This document shows, piece by piece, positions 48,446-60,510 of a stretch of 64,000 nucleotides of DNA. Position 1 is the stretch's first letter. Every line of letters begins with the position of its first letter. The notes under the pieces are model-generated. The model worked only from the letters and a program-made list of their open reading frames with translations. It made no database searches and was not told the DNA's origin. A program made the translations under genes and the position numbers. Source of the DNA: Spirodela intermedia (taxonomy: Eukaryota; Streptophyta; Magnoliopsida; Alismatales; Araceae); assembly GCA_902729315.2 (NCBI GenBank), contig LR746274.1, forward strand, positions 1,887,037 through 1,951,036. Direction: 5' to 3'.

Positions 48446-51400
48446 TCAGGGCTCCTCCTTGTTTAGTTCTCCCAGCGTCCTCTGCGCGTAGAGTTTCTGC
48501 TCCCTGGCGCGCTTGGCGGCGAGAGCTTCCTCGTCGAGCACCTTGATCGGCGACCACTCGGGCAATCGCCAACTTGAGATGGAGATATCTTTCACGAAGG
48601 GGTACAGCTGAAGGGCGGCGAAGTCAAGTGCCGTCCCAGAGACAGCGAAGATGACGGAGTAGCGAAGCGCGCCGCGCTGACCGCCTGCAGATAGAAACCA
48701 CACGAGGGAAGAAAGATTCTTCCTGTTCCCCCCAAAAAAAAAAAAAAAAGACAAAAAGAAAACCTAGAAAAAGGACCCAACTGAGGGGTTAAAATTAATT
48801 ATTTCTCTCTCTCGTTGATTAAATTAATTTTCTGACATTCTCTGACAGATACATCTTGGAGTTACGAAAATAAAATAAAATTAACGGATAAATAAGAAAG
48901 AAAGCAATCCAATATTGACCCCAAATTTCCAGTTCAAACTTTTTTTTTTTCTTTTCTCCAAAACATATGGGATCCGGAGGATCGAAGCAGTCTAACCTTG
49001 GAGTCTCCCGAGAAGAGCTCCAGTGGCGAATCCCCCAATCGCAGAATTAGCCAGGTCGTCTGGTTCCGAAGCTCGAGTGTTCCTCACAAATTCACGTGCA
49101 CCTGCAGAGCTCATCAAGATCTTCTGTTATTAGTCAAGAAGCATAGTAAGATAAACGCACGACAACATCTAATCGAAAGGTTGACCTCATGAAAATGCTG
49201 TAGAATGCCAGGTGATGGTAGCATAACAGGCTAAGGGAGTGCCATTGGCACTCATTGTCCACTTTTTATTTATTTATTTATTTATTTATTTATTATTATT
49301 ATTAGAAGCCATTATCAGTGATTCAAGACAATTAGTTTGAGACACGTCATTTATAAGGAAAAGTGAATGCAACTAGTTTGACCTAAAAAAGCCATGGAAG
49401 TGCCTCAAGAGGGTGCACAGAGAACGTTCCCCCCTGAAAAAAGTGCCTGAAACAGAGAATAAAAGGCCCACTGAAATAAATAACAAGAGAAGAGACTGAG
49501 GCAAAGAGTATCTACATCCCTGGGTCTTCTTTGGACTCCTAACTCCTCTCCCAGCTCAGATATATCACCAGGTGTGCAGCACCTTTTCCATATCACAATT
49601 GCATATTCTGAAATTATCCGTCAGATCTGCCCCGTGAAAGGGCATAAACAAGGTTTCTAGCACCTCATCTTTATGGTTTCAAGATAACAGATGGTAGTAT
49701 GTCTGGTATGAAGCTTGGAGTCAACTCTCCCAAGTGAAACCATTCAGCTTTAGTAACATCAATGAAGGCCAAACTGGCCAAGTGGAAACTGCAGGTGCAG
49801 GATCAGTATAAAATAAGCATATTGGGAATCCACGCCAAAAGACTTCCCTTTTGACCTTACCTTTACTTCACGGCTATCCTTCCCTTCCTGTGATGGGATC
49901 GTATAGCTTCGGCACTGTTCTCTGGAATTCATCAGCTGCTCCAATCCTCTATTAGAGATTGCTCATCCAATCCCCGTCACAAACAATAGATGCTATGAAG
50001 GTCGAACGCGACTGTATATTCGTATGCTACTGTAGCCATAAGTTGATTCCGAAAAGCAATCCTTATGGCTGGTTATGGGGCAACTTTTGGGATAATATCC
50101 ACATTGGCAGCCTCACTGGACATAGAACTATGGCCTCAAGATGACAATCGGAAGGCAGCCAAGCAGTGCACTCTTAATTCTTTGATTGTTGCAACAAACT
50201 CATGTGTTGTGCATAATTTTACTTGTGAACTGGAAAATAAAAACATAGACTCTATTTGTGCATTCGAAATATGCTAGCATACTAGGGAAACAACTATCAA
50301 TGAGAAATCCCGTATCTGACAAAAGCACTGTGAACTATCCGATTAAAAAAACGATAGTTGATCAGACAACTCTACTAATGGGACATTAAGTACAGTAAAT
50401 ATGAAGGATGAGTCTAAGAAAGAAGAGGAATAAGTCTGATCCTTCTGGACTAACTGGAAAAGAGCAACCTTCACATATCAGAGAGTGATGGTTGCGTGTC
50501 AAATCAAAGCGAAACCAATGAGTGTACCTTCTATGTGCAGTCATATTCATGATTCCCTTAGGACAAGCGCATGTGGGGACAGCGTGATATTTGGCATATT
50601 CAGGTATTCAGATACGATCATTACATCTTTCCCAGGACAAAGGCCACATATTTAGCAATACAGTACCGTGTGACCTAAACTTAGACTTCTGAAACAGTCT
50701 GAAGGCAGGATTCCAAAAGGAAAACAATAAATATGTCCAGGTTCTCATAACAAGCGAAAAGCTACCAAACAGCTCGACCAATCCGCCTTATTGTTAAACA
50801 TAATTTCCTCATTTTTGTAGTCTAAGCTTGATCATCATCCTCTAAAAAAGTATCTTGTCACAAAGATTTTTTGTGTGCTTCAAACTTAGTCATTTTATGT
50901 AGTACCTCAACACTACGTGGAAAAAAAAATCGTCAAACTTTCACTAAAGCTCTGTCTATTGCTTATCATTAGTATTAAAGTTCTCTTAAAGGAGCTGATA
51001 AGACCATTTGTCCGAGATGATACAAGTGCCTGGCCAAGGATTTCGTAAACTGTGAGGATATCCTAGAGTCAAGAATCCTAAAGCCCGCCATTGAAATGCA
51101 GCATTGGGGGCAATAGGTGCATGTTGGCAGAATATTGGCCTTGTTTCATACCTTGAACCCTTCGTAAGAGGTGGAGCATAAAGAAGGGCTTATTCTTCAT
51201 CTTTTGAATGATTGATCTTATAGCAAATGAAAAGGAGGGGGTCATTCGTTATTCTATCATGCAACCGCGATTCATCTAACATGAATCTAAATATTACTTT
51301 CCAATCCGAAAGAAATAGCATAAATGATTGAGGCAATGATTTCAGAACCATATTTTGGTGCAGCTTTTCATGCAAATAAAGCGTGAAAATCTAAGGATCA

Positions 51401-52162
51401 TACAAGTTTTCAGAACAGATCCTATCTGTGAAATCGGAAGAAGTACATAGCATTTCTAAACTGAGAATCCAAGTTCCAGAATCCAGAATTGCAGTGGCCC
51501 ATGTGATTCAATTATTTCATGTTATTACGGCCCCCCACGTAGTGAGGAAGAGCAACAGGCAGGAAAAACTCGATAAAACTAAGCATAATACATGCCATTA
51601 TGGAAACAGAGCATCTCCTCCTTCCATCGGTAGGGCATAACTGTTAATCAAGATGAAAATAGAGTATCCCCCCGATAGCCAACTCAATCAAATCCGACTT
51701 ACAAACATCAACACCTGATGATCTAGAGAAGAGTGCCTGGATCCGTTATGCAGCTCAACAAGATCCAGTCTCTAAATGCTAGCGACATGACCATAATTAT
51801 TACCGCAATAGCATCCGGCAACTATGGCCGTGTTAACGGCGTACGTCGCGCATACGTTGGCCACCCCCCGGACCTTCCGATGCTTCGACAACAAGCCGCC
51901 GCTTGCTCCAACTAGACCTGCATATCGGATAACAAACAGATGGGCGATGACCTCAGCAACAAGAGAAACAAATTCCTCTAGACGATCATAAGAAACGAGG
52001 AATGATAGGCTGAGAACCTCCAAGAATGGTAGGTACAAGTATCCTTTCCCTCCAACTCACATCATCGCCCTCCGACGCCGAAGGCCGCGTTCCAGAAGCC
52101 GGCGGCGGCGGCGGCAGTGGAGTCGCCGCCGAGGCCGTCGCTCTTCCCTCCGACGCCATCAT
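48446..52162 (-). CDS. Tim17/Tim22/Tim23-family membrane protein (200 aa, 4 exons)
   Basis: Exons 52162-52018, 51917-51804, 49101-48997 and 48684-48446 give 603 nt in frame. The hydrophobic, Gly-rich core (LVGASGGLLSKHRK, ATYAVNTAIVAGCYCGAREF, and IGGFATGALLGRLQGG at 108-124) is of the Tim17/22/23 type, with a conserved C-terminus LPEWSPIKVLDEEALAAKRA and LYAQRTLGELNKEE that I recall from plant members of unknown exact role. The likely location is an organellar (mitochondrial or plastid) inner membrane; this is inference. An alternative start is the next Met codon at 52159; the longer upstream frame is not credible. Intron 2 is 2.70 kb (49102-51803), the largest in this gene, without an embedded gene. 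Confidence 0.88.
49266..49303. repeat. (TTTA)n microsatellite in intron 2 of the Tim17-family gene
   Basis: Nine tetranucleotide units grading into ATT units. Confidence 0.9.
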
Positions 52163-52723
52163 TCCCGCCGAGATGCGAGGGAGTGGTGGAATTAACCCGA
52201 GAGCGATCCACTCACTCTCCTTTACTATGACCCCTTGGCGATTACCCCCCCCGGAGATGGTCAACAACTCAGTCCCGGAGATAGGTAAGCTTACTCTAAT
52301 CAGCCATGTACCGACTCGGACGGGTGAATAACCGATTTTGCTTCCTCAAATCAACATGAGAGAATATTACAACAAATGCATCGTTCCATTTATTATCACA
52401 AAATAATCATATTTATGCATTTCATAATAATTAAAAATTTTAAATTTTTCTCCTTCAGAGGGTATTTTAATATTTTCTAACAATAAAATTATGATTTTCC
52501 GGAATAGAAAAAAGTAAAATAGATATGCAAAATATATTTCTAATAAGGTTATAATGTCATTTATTGTTAAATGGAGGTATATATGAAATTTTGTTTAACA
52601 GACAGAAGATTTAAGTATATATAAACCCGTTCCGGAAGAACAGCTTTCTAGGGTTTCTACGCTTCCAGAAACAACGGAGAGATTGTACCCGACCGACACC
52701 CGCGGTGGCAGCAGCATCACACG
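52163..52723. promoter_or_regulatory. Divergent promoter between the Tim17-family gene (-) and the 47-aa gene (+)
   Basis: The start codons face away from each other over 561 bp. On the plus side there is TATATATAAA at 52616-52625, about 100 bp before the ATG, and a TAGGGTTT telobox at 52649-52656. The central part is strongly AT-rich. Confidence 0.6.
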
Positions 52724-54701
52724 ATGATCTACGACGTCAACTCTCCGCTCTTCAAGTCCTTTCTAAGCCAGAAGGGTGGCCCATCTGACAAGAGGTGAGC
52801 ATGGGGCGAAGCTCGATCATCTATTCTATAATCCTCTTCCACACTTTCCCCTTTTGAACCCTTGATATGGAGTTTTCTTTCTCGATAATTCGACCCCGGA
52901 TTTTTCTCTCGTCATTCTTTTTTTTCTTGTGCCTTCGATTTCTGGTAAAATATCCATGAGTTCGGATTTGACGAAGTTTAGGTATACGGGATCACTTTCC
53001 AAAATCGTCTCCGGGAAATAGCCCTCCTATGTCCCCATCATCGTTAACGTAAGCGAGACGCGCTGGTTAATGAGGCTTCTCTGGCCGAAACCGGCGTCCC
53101 CAAGATGGAAGATATCGTGAAACCCGTGGGCTGAGGTAGCTTACTGAGTTAAACCTAGGTGCTTCTTCGTTCTATGGCCCTGCTTTAATTATTACTTTCA
53201 AGACTTTAATCATATTAGCTAGTTCACTAGATGGATCAGATTACAGCAGCTAATTATACTGGTCTATTTGCTTCTTCATTTTCGGTGTTTGTTCATATCA
53301 GATTACTCTTCGATTTAACCAGTACTATCCGTTTTAAAATGCTTGTTAGTTGATATTGCCTCCCAATACATGATGTAGGATGTGTGCTTCACTATGAACC
53401 TGATGAAAAAGGTTGATAATCTCAGTAAAAACCAGTTTCCACCTTCAAATAAATCATTTTATTACTGATTACTCCATAAGTTTTAGAAATAATTTAGGAT
53501 AGATAATCTCCCAACAACATGGGTCATTGCCCACTTGACCAGTAATTATCCATCATGGATCCGGATGGTGTTGATACTAGTAGATGATCGTGCGAATAAA
53601 TTGGGTACAGACATTTATGAGGGAGATTTAGTCCTGAATTATTTCCACCAACTAAATCATTTTCTAATTGATTATTTCAAAATTTTCAGAAATATTTTAG
53701 GGCAGACAATTTCCCAACATCGATCAATGCCCACTTGAACCATTAATTGTCCATCATGGAGCAGGATGGTGTTGATACTAGTGGATGATCATGCAAACAA
53801 AGTGGGTAGACAGACATTAATGTTAGATATTTATTCCTGAGCAGATCGGTTGTTCCTGTTTGTAAGAAATAATACATAAATTAGCAAGATTGGGGACTTG
53901 GGAATTGATTTTTTGATGAATCTATCTTAGTAGCAGGTTTCTGTCTGATTTGGCATCCGAGAAACAAGAAAGATGAAATCATGAGTTTGATGGAGGATGC
54001 GCATTTTTGATGGCCTTGCTACGTCCAGTAGTTGTTTATCGGACTTGAGAATCATTTTCAGGCCAGAAACGTACGAGACCTATCTATTAATAGGTATAAA
54101 GTAAATTTGGCTATATCCAAATAACCTAGAAAATAAATAGCAAAAGGAAAAATAAAAAGGGAGTTTCCATGCCATCTCATTTCTCTGACTTTTCGGTGGT
54201 GGGCGATTTGGGTCTTACCTCCACGGTGATTAACTCCGTGAAATGTTTACGAAGTTTATTGTTAATAATTCCATGGGGAATATAATTGGATCAATTAATT
54301 TCTTGAGCAGTATTTTTCCTTTTCTGAGATTATTTTGTTTTTGTTTCCCAGAAGATCTGGTATCTCCTCAGACTAGTCAGCTGGTTAAAGATCTCTCGTG
54401 GTTCTCTTCTTCCTAACGTTGACATCCCCTTTGACTTTCAAGTTTTCCGCTGTTTTCTCTCTGCCTCACGAGCTGGTAGGACATCAGTTCTCTATTGGGG
54501 GAGATGTTTTCCAAATTTTCTTAAGAAAAAAAATGATCTGGGCGTCATCTGTAGCCAAGAAAAGAATAAACTTTGAGCACTGGGAGACTTCAAAGCTGGT
54601 CTCACATCTTCATGCTCCCCTTCCTCAGGAAAACCGAGGAGCAGAAGCCCAAGGAGCAGAGGCCGAAGGCGAACGAGAACAAGCCCGTGATGACGGAATG
54701 A
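52724..54701 (+). CDS. Conserved 47-residue plant protein (2 exons)
   Basis: Exon 1 52724-52794 and exon 2 54629-54701 join in frame as MIYDVNSPLFKSFLSQKG, GPSDKRKTEEQKPKEQRP and KANENKPVMTE. I recall the same short protein, with nearly identical ends, in many flowering plants; its function is unknown to me. The sequence is hydrophilic, Lys/Glu/Pro-rich after residue 22 and without signal peptide or membrane segment, so probably a disordered adaptor-like peptide (inference). The intron is 1.83 kb, far longer than the coding sequence, and contains a tandem duplication at 53437-53842. TATA box and telobox upstream support a real promoter. Confidence 0.85.
53437..53842 (+). repeat. Tandem duplication, two ~205-bp copies, inside an intron
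   Basis: Copy 1 about 53437-53641, copy 2 about 53642-53842. Shared in the same order: AAATCATTTT, ATTGATTA/ACTGATTA, TTTTAGGxxAGA, CCCAACA, ATTGCCCACTTGA / ATGCCCACTTGAA, TCCATCATGGA, GGATGGTGTTGATACTAGT, GATGATC and a final TTAGTCCTGA / TTATTCCTGA. The copies differ at many positions but remain easy to align, so the event is old but younger than the 18-kb repeats. Confidence 0.85.
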
Positions 54702-55619
54702 TGATGATATGAAAGATAAAAGCTATGGCTCTCCTCATTTCCTAATATAGCCGTTATGAGACTCGCCTGGTCTTCACCATCCTCCTAGTCAACGCAATTG
54801 TGTCCCTTTTTTAACGGACAGAGACCTTATATTCTTATTCTCTCAAGCATGTGAGTGGATTATTCTCTGTTTCTTCTTCTTAACGCATTTGCGATACGAC
54901 TCCGTGTGTACGCTTTTGCTACGCAGCGAGATGGACTCAGAGCTATCCTAGTCAAGGGCCCACCCTGATTTTTACAATAAATCGTGCCGGTATTACTGTT
55001 AATTTGTGTATATATAATATTATAATAAATTGATACCGGTAATGGGAAACTTATTGTTTAATATGTATAATAATGTATTTTTTACTATAAGCTGTTGGGA
55101 TGTGCGGCGTCTGCGCCGTTATTACGATTCTGCCCGTCGCTATCAGATTGAAACCACCGACGGTTCCATCGGGATCGGCCTCTCTCCAACCCAACTTCCA
55201 GCCGTGGCGCACTTTAGAAAGACCAGCAGAGAGATCACTCGATCATACGCCATTCTCCCTCCTGTCTCCTTAGCCTTAGCTAAGAATAGCTAAAAGGATT
55301 TCATTATATGAATATTATATTATTATATTTAGTCTTTCGTTCATACAATTATGGGGCATAATTTAAAATAAAAAAAGTCCAAAAATGAGTAAATTTCCAG
55401 CTGTGGCGCACTTTAGAACCAGCGACAGAGAAACCACTTTATCTTGCACCCCTCTCTCTCTTTCTCCTACTCTCTCCCTTAACTAGGTTCAGATCACTAG
55501 CTTGATTCCGCCGACTGCAATTCGCTCTTTTTCTCATCTACCTCCCTCCTCCCACCCCCCCCTCTCTCCCTCTCTCTCTCTCTCTCTCTCTGGACAACAG
55601 GAGAGCGGAGGAAGCGAAG
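54702..55619 (+). promoter_or_regulatory. 3' UTR of the 47-aa gene and GAUT promoter/leader
   Basis: Contains a direct repeat of about 40 bp (CTTCCAGCCGTGGCGCACTT at 55196 onward and TTTCCAGCTGTGGCGCACTT at 55395 onward, each continuing into an AGAAACCAC/ACCAGCAGAG-like tail), and a CT run in the leader at 55561-55591. No gene seen; the 87-codon ORF at 55030-55293 has no recognisable content. Confidence 0.5.
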
Positions 55620-57514
55620 ATGGCGACTGCCTCTCGCCGGTGGCGGCGATCGGATGCCGGTTGCGGAAGGATCAGTGCCGTCGTCATCCGCCCCCTCGTC
55701 GTCTCCGCCATCGTCATGCTCTCTCTATTCTGCTTTGCTTCTGTCCCAATTCCTCGATCTACTTCGACGATGTCGCCTTCGATTCCCTCGTCGTCGGTGG
55801 TTTCTTCATCTTCACTGCGGGGGATTGTCCGCGCAGTCGGATCCGTTGTCCCTCGTGTCCTCCGCATCACCGGCCCCCGCCGCTCCATCCTTGCGGCGGG
55901 CGGCGGGGACTCTCTGAAGCCTCGCCTGGACCAGATCCGCAAGCAGGCCCACGACCATGCCGCCATCGCCAACGCGTATGCCTCCTACGCCAGGAAGATG
56001 AAGCTCGAGAGCTCGAAGCAGGTCCGCCTCTTCACAGAACTCGCCCGCAACTTCTCCCTACTCCTCGCTGAATACCGGCCCTTGCTATCCGACGCCCCCG
56101 ATGGCGACCGCCGCATTGATGAGCCGTCTATCCGCCGGTTCGAGCGTGATGTCAAGGAGCGGATCCGTTCCGCTCGCCAGCTGATTGCCGACGCCAAGGA
56201 GTCTTTCGACAACCAGCTCAAGATCCAGAAGCTTAAGGACACTATCTTTGCCATCAACGAACGGCTGGCGAACGCCAAGAAGCAGGGAGCCTTCTCCAGC
56301 CTCATCGCCGCCAAATCTATCCCCAAGCCCCTCCATTGCCTCGCAATGCGACTCATGACGGAGAGGATCTTACATCCCGAGAAGTACGACGACAGTGACT
56401 CCCACCGTCCGGAGCTTGAAGACCCCAACCTCTACCACTATGCAATCTTCTCTGACAATGTGCTTGCCGCATCCGTAGTGGTCAATTCTGCGGTCCGTAA
56501 TTCCAAGGAGCCCTGGAAGCATGTCTTCCATGTCGTCACAGATAAGATGAACCTTGGGGCAATGCAGGTCATGTTCAAACTCAAGGACTATAATGGGGCT
56601 CATGTGGAGGTCCGTGCCATAGAGGACTACAAATTTCTCAACTCTTCGTATGTGCCAGTGCTCCGGCAGCTTGAATCTGCGAACCTGCAGAGATTCTATT
56701 TCGAAAATAAGCTCGAGAATGCGACCAAGGACACAAACAATATGAAATTCAGGAATCCCAAGTACCTGTCCATGCTGAACCATCTCCGTTTCTACCTGCC
56801 AGAGATGTACCCGAAGCTCCACCGTATCTTGTTCCTGGATGATGATATTGTGGTACAACGGGATCTAACCGGGCTCTGGAAAATTGACATGGATGGGAAG
56901 GTGAATGGGGCGGTGGAAACCTGCTTTGGTTCATTTCACCGGTATGCCCAATACATGAATTTTTCACACCCACTTATCCGGGAGCGATTCAACCCCAATG
57001 CGTGTGGATGGGCATACGGAATGAACTTCTTCGACCTTGATGCCTGGCGAAAAGAGAAATGCACCGAGCAGTATCATTATTGGCAGAATCTGGTAAGTGA
57101 CTGTTGATTTTCTGTTTAGTAGCCTCTCGTCTTTTAATTAATATTTAATCTTTGATCGAATCCTCTTTCTGAATTGAAGATCATTTGATTACCTAATGTT
57201 TCATTGCGATAATCTATTCTAATTATTTTTCAATCATATGACTATCTTGGAGATCTTTTTCAATCATGGTTTATCAAGATCTTTTTCCGATGTAGACAGA
57301 GGCTTCATTTGAGGGGTTCCTCTACAATCTTCCTCCAATGTTGTTCAACCCAGATAAATCGACTTTATTTTTTATGCTATTCATTTCATAATGATATAGA
57401 TAAAATTGCACTTGTGAATAATACTACTGTCGAAGTTTGTTTTACATAATGTCATCTTGAGCGTACGTGTTCCATTAGGTTACACAGACACGCTCACACA
57501 TTCATCTTCCATAA

Positions 57515-57559
<45 letters not shown>

Positions 57560-58025
57560 GACCAGATTGTCTATCTTCCATTGATATCCTTATTTTGTGT
57601 GTTCTTCACCTGATATCCTACGATAATGTTGATACAAATTCCCTTGTTCTTCATAAAACTTCATCCCCTGGGATTTCATCCCGTGTTATTACCTCCCCAC
57701 CGGATCTGTCGACATAATCCTCGTCTTTCTTCTCCGTGGCGAATTGCAGAATGAGAACAGAACCCTGTGGAAGCTGGGAACGCTTCCCCCGGGCTTGATC
57801 ACCTTCTACTCCACCACCAAGCCCTTGGAGAAGTCCTGGCACGTACTTGGGCTCGGGTACAACCCCGGCATCAGCAGGGAGGAGATTCAGAACGCAGCCG
57901 TCGTCCACTTCAACGGGAACATGAAACCCTGGCTCGACATCGCCATGTACCAGTTCCGCCCCCTCTGGACCAAGTACGTTGACTACGATATGGAAGCCAT
58001 ACGCCTTTGCAACGTCGCCCCTTGA
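55620..58025 (+). CDS. GAUT8: Galacturonosyltransferase, GAUT8/QUA1-like (582 aa, 2 exons)
   Basis: Golgi type II membrane enzyme of family GT8, involved in making pectin homogalacturonan and with it cell adhesion. Exons 55620-57092 and 57750-58025, phase 0. A membrane anchor lies at about residues 18-42 (ISAVVIRPLVVSAIVMLSLF), then a stem, then the GT8 domain from about 270. The DDD motif is Asp407-409 in ILFLDDDIVVQRDLTGLW and the HFNGNMKPW motif begins at His544. KQGAFSSLIAAKSIPK, DKMNLGAMQVMFKLK and FNGNMKPWLDIAM match GAUT8/QUA1 better than GAUT9 as I recall both. The N-terminus is GC-rich and Arg/Ser-rich. The intron carries a (GA)n run at 57518-57558. Confidence 0.95.
57518..57558. repeat. 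(GA)n microsatellite in the GAUT intron
   Basis: About twenty GA units. Confidence 0.95.
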
Positions 58026-58619
58026 AGAGCGCGCGCCATTAATGGGTAATTTTTCTTCCCTACGGACTATGCCATGCCCTCTGATTCTCATAAAGTTTTC
58101 TGTAATTATACACCCTCATATTTGTCCATAAGCTAAGCTTCTCTTCCCCTGAGGATTTGTCTCCATCAGGGTAGGGTTATTATCTGTAATGTCGATTCTT
58201 TTGAGGGCTACTGATGGTAAACTCTTTGACCTCCTTGGAACTGGGTGAGAGTCAATCTTCCTCGTGATGCTGTTCCATGATTATTTCCAAAATAGCAAAC
58301 TCTTCTTGCAGATTACATAGGTCCCAATGCACATATATCTATATATACATTGATTTATGCATGGGTTTGAGTCGTCACTCAAGTGCTAAGATCCTGCCTT
58401 ATTAAGACAATAGACGATATATATTTGGTAAATGTTTGACTGTCAGTGTTCTTGAAGATTCTGCGGGATTAATTTGCTTAATTTCTCCATTTTTTATTTT
58501 TTCTAGTAGTAGCCTTGTCTTCCATTGCGGTCAAAAGAAAAAGAGGAAGGCGGTAATGCTGGTACAAGAAAATATCTAGAATGTCAAAAAAAAAAAATTA
58601 AAATCTGATGGGGGGGTAG
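58026..58619. other. Intergenic between tail-to-tail GAUT and Ninja-family genes
   Basis: Probable 3' UTRs. An A run at about 58588-58597 and a G run at 58610-58616 lie close to the Ninja stop codon. No gene seen. Confidence 0.55.
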
Positions 58620-59319
58620 TCACGAGGAGAAGACGGTGATCTGCCTCAGAGGGTTGCTCAGATCGCTCCCGCCGGCGTGCCTCACGAATCCCGCCGGCGA
58701 GAAGGAGCTCCCATGGCAGACGCAGACGATGGAGACCTCCGCTTCTCTGTACCTCAACACCAGCAGCCCCGTTATCGTCTTCCCGTCGGGGCCGTCCCCC
58801 GTGGCGGCAACGATGGGGGGGACCTGCGGTAGCGGCGGCGGAGGAGCGTATCGCACTGGTTCGCCGGTGCCGGAGACGACCAGGTCCCCCCGGCGATCCG
58901 GAACTCGGGCCGCCGCCGGCGCTGTGGCGGCGGAGGACCAGAAGCGCGTCCTATGGGGAACCATCCCGAAGCCATCGGCGACCAGGATGAACTGCGAGAG
59001 AGAGGAGAGAAAGCCAGAGCAAGAAATCGAGTCGGAATTTGGGTTAGCGACGGGGAGAAGGTAGTGCTTCTTCCTCCTCCTAACTAATCCTCACCTTCTG
59101 GTGCTCCGCCGCCGCCGTCGCCGGCGGAGAGGTCCTCACCGGCGGCGGACTCTCCTCCTCCGGCCCCTCCATCCCCTTCCACCGGCAGAACTCGGCGCTG
59201 CCTAGCCACCGCCGTCCCCTCCGGCGGCGCCTCCCGCCGATGGCCAGCGCCAAGGTGAGGTCCACCTCGTCGTCCCCGGCCGCCTCTGGCGAGTAGGTCG
59301 CCACCGCGATCTGCTCCAT
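58620..59319 (-). CDS. Ninja-family transcriptional repressor, short form (198 aa, 2 exons)
   Basis: Adaptor that recruits TOPLESS corepressors to jasmonate or ABA signalling factors in the nucleus. Exon 1 59319-59095, exon 2 58991-58620, phase 0, intron 103 bp. An LxLxL EAR motif lies at residues 19-27 (VDLTLALAI), followed by a basic patch RRRRRGRR that can serve as a nuclear signal. The C-terminal Ninja domain reads GPDGKTITGLLVLRYREAEV, SIVCVCHGSSFSPAGFVRHA and GGSDLSNPLRQITVF. It is shorter than NINJA or the AFP proteins, which have a longer middle region. The phase-0 join EHQK-FILVADGF is the only one open through both exons. The start at 59319 puts the EAR motif close to the N-terminus, as in the family. 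Confidence 0.88.
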
Positions 59320-60414
59320 CGCCGTGGAAGAAGAGCTCCGAGATCACCTCCGAGATGGTCGGAGCAGGAGGTCTTAACAGAGGAGGGAGGTAGAAAGACT
59401 CCGCCGGACCGTTCAACTCTGCAAAAACGGCGGGATCCCACGTGGCGCCCCCTCCCCTTCCGGAGAATACTCCCCGCCTAGCACGTGCCGTACATCCCAT
59501 AGAATGGGACGTGGCGTTTGAAAGAGAGTACACGCGGCATCCGTGACCAGCTGCCATCAGTTAAAAATAGATTCCACGAGGGTCACAAGCTTTGTATTTT
59601 AATTAATATAAAATATTATTTTAAATAGCACGAAGCCAAGTGCCGGTGATAATTACCAGTAGAAACCTAATCCTTTTCTCTGTCCTCACTAGTCTTGGAA
59701 AAAATCAGCTCGACCCAAATTTCAATAGGGTTTTGCTCATCAGCCTAAGTGCAGCTGGTAATTGCTAATATACTCTCCCTCTCTCCCTCCCTCTCTAAAT
59801 GTCTAATAATTGCTTATCAAAGCTCTCCTACATGGATGATAACTTAGTAAAATGTGATAATATTACGTATTAATTTAAAATATGAATAAATAAAAAATAT
59901 CAGGCATAACAAGGGTGTCATTTGATTATGTTGCCTAAGCCCAAGATCCAATCTCTCTCTCTCTCTCTCTCTTGTTACGTTTACTGAAACAATTATTTAA
60001 CACTAATAATGCCGACTCTGTAAAGGGTTTAAAGTTTTATGAACAGACTTCCAGCGCTTCACAGATTCTGGACGAATGAGGTTTAAAAAATAATTGATTC
60101 AGAGCACTAGAAGAAATCGAAATTATCCTCGAATCTACTACAATCAGGGGATTATATATTTATCAATAGTTTTTTATTTTTCGGGACTGAGTTTTTTTTT
60201 TAATTATTCCACAAAATGGGACGAACGCGAAAGGCATCCACCCGAAGTCGACTTCGCTGATAAAAGGGAGCGTTTTTAGAGTATAAATTATTATGGTCGA
60301 AAAAAATCTTCAACTTGTGTGTGTCGCTTCTATTTTTTCTATTTATATAACATAAAATTTCAGCAGAGGACACCAGGAAATAGATAGAGGAAAGCGACTA
60401 GTTCTTATCTTCTC

Positions 60415-60453
<39 letters not shown>

Positions 60454-60510
60454 CATTCCATGGAACGAATGACCTTCAAGTTGTGAGCGAGAAGAGAGAG
60501 AGAGAGAGAG
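59320..60510. promoter_or_regulatory. Divergent promoter region between Ninja (-) and DnaJ (+) genes
   Basis: 59320-59580 is GC-rich, with CACGTG and ACGTGGC boxes (about 59440-59515) that suit ABA or light response (inference). The centre is AT-rich with a (CT)n run at 59952-59972. The DnaJ leader has a CT run at 60412-60448 and (AG)n at 60493-60510 that touches the start codon. No gene seen. Confidence 0.55.

Noticed and set aside
59084-59557. 157-codon minus-strand ORF overlapping the Ninja gene
   Set aside because: Different frame from the EAR-motif exon; does not splice into the Ninja domain.
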